Assembly: GCA_022828595.1 (NCBI GenBank)
Contig: JAKGHH010000003.1
Span: 97,611,583 to 97,675,582 of the forward strand
Direction: 5' to 3'
DNA: 64,000 nt
DNA from: Nelumbo lutea
Lineage: Eukaryota; Streptophyta; Magnoliopsida; Proteales; Nelumbonaceae
The stretch's first letter is position 1; each line of letters opens with the position of its first letter. Below are positions 55,326 through 64,000 of the stretch, in pieces. The notes under the pieces were generated by a model, which did no database searches, was not told where the DNA came from, and worked only from the letters and a program-made list of their open reading frames with translations. The position numbers were made by a program, and so were the translations under genes.

Positions 55326-56464
55326 CTTTGGCGCCCAAAAAATGTTCCACACAATGAAAGTCCACCGCGTGTTTCTCACACGCATTCTCTCTCAACGCGT
55401 GCAGATTCACCCAAAACAAAAAAGTTTCTCCATTCCTGTTCATGCTCTTTCAGTCTTGTCTGTGTAACCCTAACCCTTACACCTCCTCTTCCGTAGTTTG
55501 GGAGAAATTTGACACCAACGACACCAGAGTACTCCCGTCTCTCTTATCTTATCTCCGACAAATACAGCGGAGGTACTACAGAGAAAACATTTTCTCCTCT
55601 TTATGCCTAGATAATTACATGAAAAATAAAAGTTTGAGCCACCCACAACAATGCAAGACGCAGCTTGAATTATCTAAAACTAAAAGGGAACAAAATAAAC
55701 AAAAAATCAGAACCTCGTAACCACATATCACCAACAAATCATCACGTAAGATTTCAATTTTGTTAGCATGAGAAAGAATAGCTCCCGACTAAATGTCAAT
55801 ATTGAGCAATAACTGCTCGAAATGGAAACGAGAAATCACAGAAGAATTACTATGTTAACAATGAAAAATTGTCAATTGTATCTCCTAAAATTGAATCCCG
55901 AGGTGGGTTTCAATCCAAAGAATGTAGCCTAGTAGATGGGGTCATAATAGAATAACAAAAGAGCAATCGTTCAAAAGGCTACATGTTTGTTCTCTCTGGT
56001 TCCTCTCTCCCTCTATGTTGGGGTTGTACAGCTATTGTCTTCTTCTCGTCCCGAAGTTTCAATTTTTTGTATCGACTCAAAAGAACCCAAAAGGGGTAAT
56101 TGGATCATCAGTTTGGGTTTTGTTTGACTTGTTTGAGAGGTTTTGATGGTCGGTGCTTGGCAGTGAAAGGAACCCACTGCTTACATACCCCTCGAACTTC
56201 TATCCCAGGCGTCGAAGAGCGACATCCCTCAGAATAAGACAACATCAAGATAGAGTATGAGCGGTCGTCGGTGCCAGATTTCTCCTATGTGTCTTCCGGA
56301 ATAGTCATCAACTCTCTCTCCCTACCGTATAAACATGAACCAAGCCCTTAGAGGGACGGGGAGTACCTCCTGTATCTAACGGAACGGTCATTGGCATTGG
56401 TTCTCATCTGGCGGGGTGAAGCTCCACATCAGTTGCAGCTCTGGTGGGAAAATATTTTTGTTTA
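55326..56464. other. Intergenic, no gene identified
   Basis: 55330-55560 is less AT-rich and pyrimidine-rich on the plus strand, like a leader or promoter, but no ORF with a recognisable product follows. The 92-codon frame 55442-55720 has no domain. Confidence 0.35.
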
Positions 56465-56583
56465 GGTTGTGTTTGATATGAAGGAAAAGTAGGAAAAGGA
56501 AGGGAAATGTAAGAAAACCTTTACAAACCTTGTATAGGTTTCCCTACCTTTCCCTATCTTTTCCTTCAAACCAAAGCATTGCC
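56465..56583. mobile_element. Tourist-like MITE, family 2, degenerate copy
   Basis: Inverted arms GGTTGTGTTTGATATGAAGG and the complement of TTTCCTTCAAACCAAAGC, with TTA on the left and TAG on the right. Longer (119 bp) and more diverged than the copies at 16622 and 28081. Confidence 0.75.
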
Positions 56584-56736
56584 TAGGGTGAACCTCCAGA
56601 TGCATTGAGGGCAAATGTGTGCAGGAGGACACGTGGCTGGATTCATTGTGTAGGACGTTTTTGGGGCACCTAACTGTGGGCACAAATTCAAATTCTCAAG
56701 AAACTGCTTGTACATTCGCACAACACCAATGCCACC

Positions 56737-56892
56737 ACTATGGAGTCAGGTTCACCTGCCAATAAAACATGTTCCAACCCTCTACCAACACCGCACATCT
56801 CATACATGACGAGTCCCACTTTTATGTGGTGTTAGATCATGTTGATAGAGGGTTGGAACGTATTTTATTGGCATAAGATCCTAACTCACCAC
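56737..56892. mobile_element. Foldback MITE-like element
   Basis: Arms GCCAATAAAACATGTTCCAA followed by CCCTCTACCAAC (about 56758-56789) and their complement (about 56841-56872) surround a loop of about 50 bp. Weaker pairing extends outward. Target duplication not determined. Confidence 0.65.
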
Positions 56893-57664
56893 CGGGATGA
56901 AAATCACCTCTACCAATGCAAGCATGAAATCTAAAAAACAGGCGAGCGCCATGTGAAGGGAAAGGTTAGGAGGAAACACAACGTTTAAACCATGGTCATC
57001 TAATGATAGTTAGGATTTTCCTGTTTTTTGTTTTGTTCTTCTTCCCTTTGTTAAATGATAAAAACAAAACAGTTTTGAGAGATAATTTTCTCTCTTATTT
57101 TTAAGTGTGCTCCTTTCAAAAATTAATAAAAACTTATTGATCTCCCATGTTTTCTTTCTTTATACGCTAACCAAAGATTTGACCCCATTTTAAATTTTTT
57201 ATTTATATTTTTCTTTTTTCTCTTTATTTATAATTCTAATATTTTCTATAAAGAAATTAAGATGATTTATTGGTTTAATTTTTATCCTTTTCATTTATTG
57301 GTTTACCATTTTTAATATTTTGTATTCATTTTATGGTGTTTAATTATTTTATTAAAATAGTTGTAATATTTTAATTATCCTTAGTAGTATATTTAATATT
57401 TTTTATTTATTGGTTAAATTTTTTTTTTTTATATTTTATGCTTTTTAATTATCATTAATACTATACTTAATACTTTTATATTATTTTTAATAATATTATT
57501 TATTAATTTTAATTTTTTTATTATTTTTATATTATTACTCTTTTAATGTGTATTTTAATCATTTTCATTTATTTTTATTTAAATAACAACTTTGAGAGCT
57601 TTTTCATTTATTTAATGTGTATTTTCCTCTGAATGCTTTCAGAGGTGTTTTTGCTTTTTAGACT
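56893..57664. other. AT-rich low-complexity stretch
   Basis: Over 70% A+T, with many TTTTATTTATT-type strings and no ORF. No feature beyond composition. Confidence 0.5.
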
Positions 57665-57840
57665 TCAAAATGGTTTTCAAAACTGAGCTGGACCGGAAAA
57701 ACCGGGAACCGGTCACTTGACCGGTTGATTTTGGTTAGTAAACCGCTGAACCGGCCGATTAACCATTCGGGTCAAACGGTTGGACTGTTCGAACTGATAA
57801 CCGGACCCCTGACCGGTTCATTTTTAAAAATCATTTCAAA
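57665..57840. mobile_element. Degenerate MITE with ACCGGTT repeats
   Basis: Dense ACCGG/CCGGTT motifs between TTTTCAAAACTGAG and TTCATTTTTAAAAATC ends. It resembles the better preserved element at 62361-62678. Confidence 0.5.
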
Positions 57841-58051
57841 CTTCAAATTTACCAAACACCACCTTTGGCAAAGATTCATATTTGGTTAAGCGCCACTCGA
57901 TTTCTTATTCCATATTTCAGAGAAGCCCATGGTACTTTAATAATGACTTGATAATCTTGGAATGCTGTCGAGAAAATCTTGCACCAACTTGGTATAACCT
58001 GGATAGAGCATATTTCTGGATCAACCTTTCTGGCGCCCAATTGATTTCTTG

Positions 58052-58577
58052 TAGATCTGGCAATGGCAATTGGGTTGGGTGGGTTGGGTCAAGACATTAT
58101 GTGTTGATTTTGGGTTGGGTTGAATTTTGGGTTGGGTCAACAAAGGCTAGACCTTAACCCTAAATATTCAGGCTAGAGTTGACTTATGGGTCAATTTGGG
58201 TCATTCCTAAAAATAATAGAAATTTTATAAAATAAAGAAAAATACATGATAAATTCCAAAATTTAAAATGAATTAACCTTAAAATTACAAGCATAAAAAA
58301 AAAAAAAACTTGAACATTCAACAATTCAAAGAGTAAACAATAAAGAATGAAGACTAAATAATAAAGATGAAAGAGAATGTTGCGCTTCTAAAAATACGTA
58401 AATAGTCCCAATTAGACCTAACAATTGGGTCAGTAGGTTAACCCATGACCCGACCCAATCCAACCCAATTTTTTAATCGAATCAGGTGTACTCATTTTCA
58501 AATTCAGGTAGCTAAATATGAGACCCTAACTCTATTTTTTTTCTGAGTTGAATTGAATCAACTTTTTGCCGGCTCTA
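58052..58577. mobile_element. Non-autonomous hAT element (526 bp)
   Basis: Termini TAGATCTGGCAA and the complement of TAGAGCCGGCAA. The flanking 8-mers ATTTCTTG (58044-58051) and ATTACTTG (58578-58585) agree at 7 of 8. The subterminal zones carry GGGTTGGGT and ACCCAATCC-type repeats in inverse orientation. No transposase. Confidence 0.8.
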
Positions 58578-58585
58578 ATTACTTG

Positions 58586-59171
58586 ACAACGCCAATGGCG
58601 ACGTTGCTCTGAAATGGACAAAGTTTGCAACAGTCCACAACTCCACATTAATATAGAGATTACCAGCCGAGATCATTCACACTATACCTCTTTAACTTCT
58701 CTGAACAGCGATGTCATTGACATTGATGTTAGCAACGAGAAGCTCCCCCGCCATTTCCATTTCTATGGCCTCCTTGTCCTTGGTCACGACTCATGGGTGG
58801 GATGGTTGTGCACTTCGTGACAAACTTCTAAGGGCCATGGAGGAAGAGGAGAAAGACCCAGATACGAAGTTAGAACTCCTCTTCTTACATTTACGTATGA
58901 TTCAATTTCCCCCATCACTTCGATTTCAAACCTCTACACCAAATCTCCACCGATCAAGAACCTAAAAACTCAAGTGATTAACCGGCTTCATCCACATGTT
59001 GGTTAGAGAAAGAATTGATCATGGTATGGCTACAGCTACACCAAAGTGGGTCCCTTTCTTCCCTTTATCACACATCAATCATCTCCCTACGATATCCTTC
59101 CAATCCTAGTTAGTCTCACTGCACAAGAGACGAATCCGAGACTTAATAGATTTTAAGCGTCTAGACTTTGC
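58586..59171. other. Intergenic, weak ORFs only
   Basis: Plus frames 58614-58820 and 58711-58965 overlap and have no recognisable domain. Composition is closer to coding than its surroundings, so a gene fragment is possible but unproven. Confidence 0.25.
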
Positions 59172-59257
59172 GTACATTGGCATTCCTTATTTTTAATGAC
59201 TTATCTCCTTTTTGCAGTTCAAAACTAACATCCATAAGAAAATGCTAAATGCAACCT
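59172..59257. mobile_element. Tourist-like MITE, family 3, degenerate
   Basis: Carries TTGGCATTCCTTATTTTTAA and ATGCTAAATGCAACC, matching the ends of the MITE at 8476-8601 but with a shortened interior. Confidence 0.6.
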
Positions 59258-59401
59258 TAGTGTGATGGTTATTTAGATATTCCCAATACATGGCGGGGAT
59301 ATGCTGTGAGACGTTTTGGGGGGCAGACTTGTGGGCAGCTAATTTAGTCTCTCAAAAAGACTTGAAAAAGTTAACCAGCTGAGATGCTTTTTACAGATAA
59401 A

Positions 59402-59708
59402 CTAGCGGGGACCGTGTGATGTACGGGAAAATCTGAAAGATGCAGTAATTTTATATATTATTCATTAATATTAAATTAATAATCAAAATTTGTTGTTAAT
59501 TAATTAAAAGTATTCAAAGTTATTGCTAATTTAATATGAATAAAAAAAATTAATAAATTTAGTTTTATTAATTATTTGTATTAATTTTAATAATTGTTAT
59601 TATTTTTATTATTTTTAAATGAAATTTTGATTAACTTTAGACAAATAAAAATAATTACAAAAGCTAGCACATTTATTAATTTCATTAGAAATTAATAATT
59701 ATATAAGA
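59402..59708 (-). mobile_element. Helitron-like 3' end
   Basis: On the minus strand a GC hairpin (CCCGTACATCACACGG, about 59429-59414) is followed by TCCCCGCTAG and then T: the CTAG|T Helitron terminus. The 5' end is not clear. A TC at about 59708 is a candidate but lacks the preceding A. Confidence 0.45.
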
Positions 59709-59892
59709 ATGACAATGGGGTGGTTCATGGCGGGGCACCCCATCCCTGTCCCTACTCCATAGTCAAGACACTCTACCCCATCCTCACCCCGTCCCTAGTG
59801 TCAAGCAAGTTCAAGGCAAGGCACCCCACTCATCAAGGATGGGGAATCATCGAATTTCCCTACCTCGTCCCCAGTATTGGGTGGGTTCAGGT

Positions 59893-60135
59893 AGAGGTGT
59901 AAATTGGGTCGTGTTGGGCGACACGACACAACCCGCATGCGGCCCACACTGTGTTGTGCTGGCCCATTGAGCGTCTCGGGTCGTGCCTCCCTCCCCTGGG
60001 ATAATTTAGGGGGTCGGTTCGACACAGCCCATGGCCCAAGCCCGCATGGGTCCATGTCGTGCCGTGGGCCGAGCTGGTCAATGGCCTTGGGCAAGGCCAA
60101 GGGGCCAAGATATGAGAGGTCCATTTTTTGTTAAG
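59893..60135. mobile_element. GC-rich hAT-like fragment
   Basis: Starts TAGAGGTGTAAATTGGGTCG, similar to the terminus of the large hAT element (TAGAGGTGTCAAGAAGGGTC), and continues in GGCCC-rich text to about 60110. The other end and a duplication are not recognisable. Frames of 107 and 92 codons here are composition artefacts. Confidence 0.5.
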
Positions 60136-60925
60136 TTGAAAAAGATGTTTAAATTTGTATTTCATATGATTTTTTATGTATACAATGGTTTATATATACA
60201 ATTAGACCTATTCATTGGTCGGGTAGCTTGACGGCCTAGCCCGGCTTGTCCTTTTATTTTTCATTCTTGGACAAAATTTCTGGCCTGTGGGCTTGAGCTC
60301 GGGCTTTCTCAAATAAGCTCAGCCGATACTATTTCATATATAAAAAAGTACTTATGTTAGATATAATAAATAAATATATATTATACTTCTTAAATTATTA
60401 ATAAATATCAATTTACTATTAGGAAATATACATCAGTTTATTAATTTACTAAATTAATATAATATTAGTTTATAAAAGTATACTGAAAATAAGACATTTT
60501 GTGTACAAATCAGGCTTTGGCTTAGGCTCAAGCTTTGGGCATTATATAAGGGCTGGGGTCAGCCTCAAGATCTACACCAAATGGTCAGGTCGGGCTCAAG
60601 CTCGGGCTTGCACATTTTCTGTTGATAAAGAGGCCGTGTTAATTATAAAACTATGACTTTTTACAAATTAAAATTTTTATTTAATTTTAGTCTAGCATAA
60701 AAAATATATAACATTTCTATATATTAATATAAAATTTGTTATTTAAATATTATATAAAAATATTTACCATATATGCATATAACTTCCAAGTTGAGCTTAT
60801 TAGGGGTTGTTTAGCTTGGGCCCTATCCTCTAAAGCCATCAATGGACTCCAAAAATTTGATACCCAATTAGATTTCGAATCTAATTATCCCTGATAATAT
60901 GTGGGCATGGTGCATATCTCAGCTA
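60136..60925. other. AT-rich, with GGGCTCGAGC-type islands
   Basis: Two short islands (about 60215-60310 and 60505-60615) carry GGGCTTGAGCTCGGGC and CAGGTCGGGCTCAAGC strings, like subterminal repeats of a hAT-type element. No termini defined. No gene. Confidence 0.35.
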
Positions 60926-61530
60926 GACCTAACTCAGAAGAAAGTAGTTGCTTGAGCCTACTAATTTATAGATCTAATCAGCTTAGGTTAAGTTATAAAT
61001 GATTTGTTACTTTTTATTATTAATTATTACAATATTATAATTATTTAAAATACAATAATTTCTAGAAATTACCATATTTTCAGAAATATTGCTAATTTCT
61101 TGTTTAAAACTAATTAAATGTATTTTTCTACTATTTATGGCTTAAATTACAATTACTGTTAATTATAATTTAAAAATAATTATTGTTAATTATTTTTAGA
61201 TCTAATTAGGTTAGGTTAAGTTATTGTTAGACCTAACTCAAAAGAAAATAGTTGCTTGAGCCTTCAAATTTATAGATCTAATCGAGTTAAGTTAAGTTAT
61301 AAATGATTTGCTACTTTTTATTATTAATTATTAAAATATTATAATTATTAAATTATTATATTTATTTAAAATACAATAATTTTTGGAAATTATCATATTT
61401 TTAGAAATATTGCTAATTTCTTGGCTAAAACTAATTAAATGTAATTTTTGACTATTTATACCTTAAGTTATAATAACTATTAATTACAGTTTAAAAATAA
61501 TTATTGTTAATTATATTACTATTAATAATT
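60926..61530. repeat. Tandem duplication (about 300 bp x 2), AT-rich
   Basis: AGACCTAACTC(A)GAAGAAA ... AGTTGCTTGAGCC starts unit 1 (60926) and unit 2 (61228). Both go on through TAAATGATTTG and GAAATATTGCTAATTTCTTG to AAAATAATTATTGTTAATTA. The units differ by scattered changes and one small insertion. Confidence 0.8.
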
Positions 61531-62360
61531 AAAATGCATTATTTCTTTCATTATTATTCAGTATTTTTTGTAATAAAATATAATTAATTTAATTTATTCA
61601 GAATTTTTGGATTTTTAATTAATTTTTGGTGTTTTTTCATTATTATTCAGTATTTTTTTTTGCATATGAGTATTTTCAATAATTTTCACTATTTTCAGCA
61701 TTTACTTTTTCATATTAGTCACTACAAAATTAATTTGCAATTGCTTTCAATAAAAATAAATGAAATAACTAAATAAATACCATAGTTAGTAAAAGAATAC
61801 ATCTAATTTTCAATATTTTTCAATAATTCCGGCTTGGAAATTTTTAATAATTTTTGGTAATTTTTAATAATAAAGTACTATTATTTGTACTTTAATTATT
61901 TTGCGCAAATACTCTTATTAATATAAAATATTGTTTGTTTTCAATATTTTTTAATTATTTTTAGTATTTTAATTATGTTTAGGCTTTTCAGAATTTTCCG
62001 GATTTTTAGTTAATTGTTGGTATTTTTTTATTATTATTCAACAATTTTGCATATAAGTATTTCTTTTGCAATAAAATACTATTAATAAAACATGTTTTAC
62101 ATTTTAAATTTTCATTAATTTTTATCATTTTTAATGAGTTCATTATGCACAATAAAGGTCTCTCAACTCATAAGTTATGTAATAATATTATTAAAACTAT
62201 CAATTAATATTTAAATTTCTTATTTTTATTAGCATTTATTAAGTTTGATTTTTAAGTGGAATTGAAATACGTTTTTAATATTTACTAAGTTTTGTTAATA
62301 TTTATTTTTGTTGAAAGTTTAGTGAATTTTTAAATTAATATATTTTTGATTGTTTAACCC
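61531..62360. other. AT-rich low-complexity stretch
   Basis: Repeated TTTTCATTATTATTCAGTATTTTT-like strings and no ORF. No feature beyond composition. Confidence 0.5.
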
Positions 62361-62678
62361 AATGTTTTTAAAATCGGAACCCTGACAAAACCGACCCAGA
62401 CAATGAATTGGTCAGGGTTCCGGTTCCCGTAAATCACAAGGGTCTAACTGTTCGAACCGAATAAACGGCCCGTTTTGACAAAAAAATAAAAAATTTTATC
62501 AAAAATAAAAACCAGCTGAACCGTTGAACGGTTCGACTGCCCGGGTAATCAGTTTGGTGACCAAATCAACAGTTTTGGGAGAAATAACAATTATGGGGTA
62601 AAACGGAACTGATCACATAACCGGTTCCCGATTTTTCTAGTCCGACCATCCAGTCCGGTCCGATTTTAAAAACCATGG
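62361..62678. mobile_element. MITE with ATTTTAAAAAC ends and ACCGGTT repeats
   Basis: Inverted ends TGTTTTTAAAATCGGAACC and GGTCCGATTTTAAAAACCA, flanked by TTTAACCC (62353-62360) and TTTAACCT (62679-62686), 7 of 8 matching. The interior has CCGAACC/GGTTCG motifs and an A-rich spacer. Length 318 bp. No coding sequence. Confidence 0.7.
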
Positions 62679-62714
62679 TTTAACCTCAACCTATTTATAT
62701 TATTTGATTTATAT

Positions 62715-62742
62715 TATTACTAATCTCTCTCTCTCTCTCTCT
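62715..62742. repeat. (CT)n microsatellite
   Basis: About 9 CT units. A second, shorter CTCTCT tract follows near 62799, in a partial duplication of the AAATAAGAGGC(G/A) segment (about 62769 and 62837). Confidence 0.85.
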
Positions 62743-63022
62743 TTGAAATGTAACAATAACATAAATTAAAATAAGAGGCGTTGAAAAAACCAAAGATCTC
62801 TCTCTCTTAAATGTCTTTTTTAATAACATGCATTAAAATAAGAGGCACAAGAAAACCCAAAGGTCTCTCTCTAATAGTGTACAACTTTATTAATTTAATC
62901 AAAATAAATAATGATTATTGTTTTATATTTTTAAAACAAAAAAATAAAATAATGCAAAAATAGAGAAAACAGATAAATAGTTTCTCTCAAATGACAGACA
63001 TGCTGACATGGCACATCCAATT

Positions 63023-63863
63023 TTAGCGGGGGACCATGCGATGCACGGGATTTGTTAAGAGAAAACTATAATTTATACTATTTTTAAATAATTTAATTAA
63101 TAATTTTGTAAGATATTAAAGTATTATCAATTTCAATATTATGTTATAATTATTTTAAGAATTTTTTTAAATTTATTACATATTTTCATTATGTTAACTA
63201 TTTAAAATCTAGTTATGTTAAATATTTAGTTGTTTAAATATTTAAATAATATGTAAAATATTAAAAATTTTTGTTATTTACTGAATTTAATAATCCATAA
63301 AATTATAATTCATACTATTAATACGTAATTTCATTATTAAAATTTTAAGATAATAAATTATTATTAATTTCAATATTATGTTATAATCATTTTCTACTTG
63401 TAAGAAAATTTTTAAAATTATTACAAATTTCCATTATTTTAACTATTTAAAATATAGTTATGTTCTATATTTAGTTATTTAAATATTCAAACAATTTGTA
63501 AAAAATTTAAATTTTTTGTTATTTGAATTTTATTTATTTAAATCTATTACATATTACTACATATTTTTTATATAATTATTTATAAATTTATAATATTTTT
63601 CTAGTTAAGATATTTATTTCTTAAAATATGAAAATAAGATTTTATTTTTAAATGTTAAAGTTTTATTATTTGAATAACATTTAAATTGATGATCTGGAAA
63701 AACAGAATTTAAATTGTTAGTACACAATTTCGTAATATATTTTGTAAAAATATAAAATTATTTTTTTGTGTTTTTAATAAATATTTTAAAATTATTATAT
63801 AATTTTTCTAAGAATATTTAAATAATTCTTAAATTTTTAATCCAAACTTTCTATAGATATAGA
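63023..63863 (-). mobile_element. Helitron-like element (non-autonomous)
   Basis: Minus strand: starts TCTATATCTATAG, preceded by A (63864). It ends with the hairpin CCCGTGCATCGCATGGT, then CCCCCGCTAA. The 5' start TCTATATCTAT is the same as in the element at 4576-5384, and the length (841 bp) is close to its 809 bp. The base after the end is A rather than T, so the target site is imperfect. The interior is extremely AT-rich and non-coding. Confidence 0.5.
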
Positions 63864-64000
63864 TAAGAAGTGGGGAGAGGATAAATAAGAATTACAGATA
63901 ATTTATATATTTATAATTTTGAAAATACATTTATCACCAAAAACAATAAATAATTACTGAAATACAATAAATTTTAATTTTAGTATATATAGTTATAAAA

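Noticed and set aside
55063..55385. Pro/Gly/Arg-rich ORFs on both strands (also 59801-60165)
   Set aside because: They come from GGCC-rich subterminal repeats of hAT elements, which are open in several frames by composition.
1..64000. tRNA, rRNA or microRNA genes
   Set aside because: No cloverleaf with A and B box consensus or rRNA text was noticed. The hairpins found are MITE or foldback elements. A covariance-model scan was not possible here.

Overview
The window is nuclear DNA of a flowering plant. It is AT-rich and gene-poor, and is filled with Ty1/copia, L1 and RTE LINE, hAT, Mutator-like, Helitron-like and Tourist-like elements. The host coding sequence is plant-specific: S-domain (bulb-lectin) receptor kinases, a 14-3-3 copy and what looks like the first exon of a POLD3-like gene. 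The species cannot be named from this sequence alone.

Layout. 0-1.3 kb: first coding exon, intron and promoter of a minus-strand POLD3-like gene that runs off the left edge. 1.9-9.5 kb: an element bed with a Mutator-like element carrying foreign sequence, a Helitron-like element holding a 32-bp minisatellite, a solo LTR inside a Tourist-like MITE, and a tandem duplication. 9.5-45 kb: a head-to-tail cluster of four related G-type lectin S-receptor-like kinase genes (called RLK-A to RLK-D here), all on the minus strand and all broken. RLK-A (13.55-16.18 kb) contains a solo LTR and lost its kinase 3' half in a deletion that joins it to a copia element. RLK-B (22.88-25.34 kb) is full length apart from one missing base. 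RLK-C (32.12-34.71 kb) has at least five frame breaks. RLK-D (44.02-44.93 kb) is an N-terminal remnant cut by copia. Spacers between A/B and B/C share a ~1.9-kb duplicated block. An L1-type LINE and two copia remnants lie between C and D. 45.9-50.6 kb: a structurally complete but coding-dead copia element with two LTRs and a 5-bp target duplication. 50.8-55.3 kb: a hAT element with an imperfect 8-bp target duplication, with a Mutator-like element inserted in it that carries a degraded 14-3-3 coding copy (Pack-MULE style). 55.3-64 kb: very AT-rich, with MITEs, a small hAT derivative and Helitron-like ends.

How the parts relate. The receptor kinases are the biological core. In type they are plasma-membrane sensors with signal peptide, bulb lectin, EGF-like, PAN, TM and Ser/Thr kinase parts. 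A and C resemble each other, and B and D resemble each other, so a two-gene block probably duplicated and then decayed. Only RLK-B is close to functional. Transposons have caused much of the decay. I see no conserved multi-gene machinery that would count as a new system. The most unusual structures are the 14-3-3-carrying MULE nested in a hAT, the AAAGTACTTT minisatellite bracketing one duplicated block, and the copia-kinase fusion deletion.
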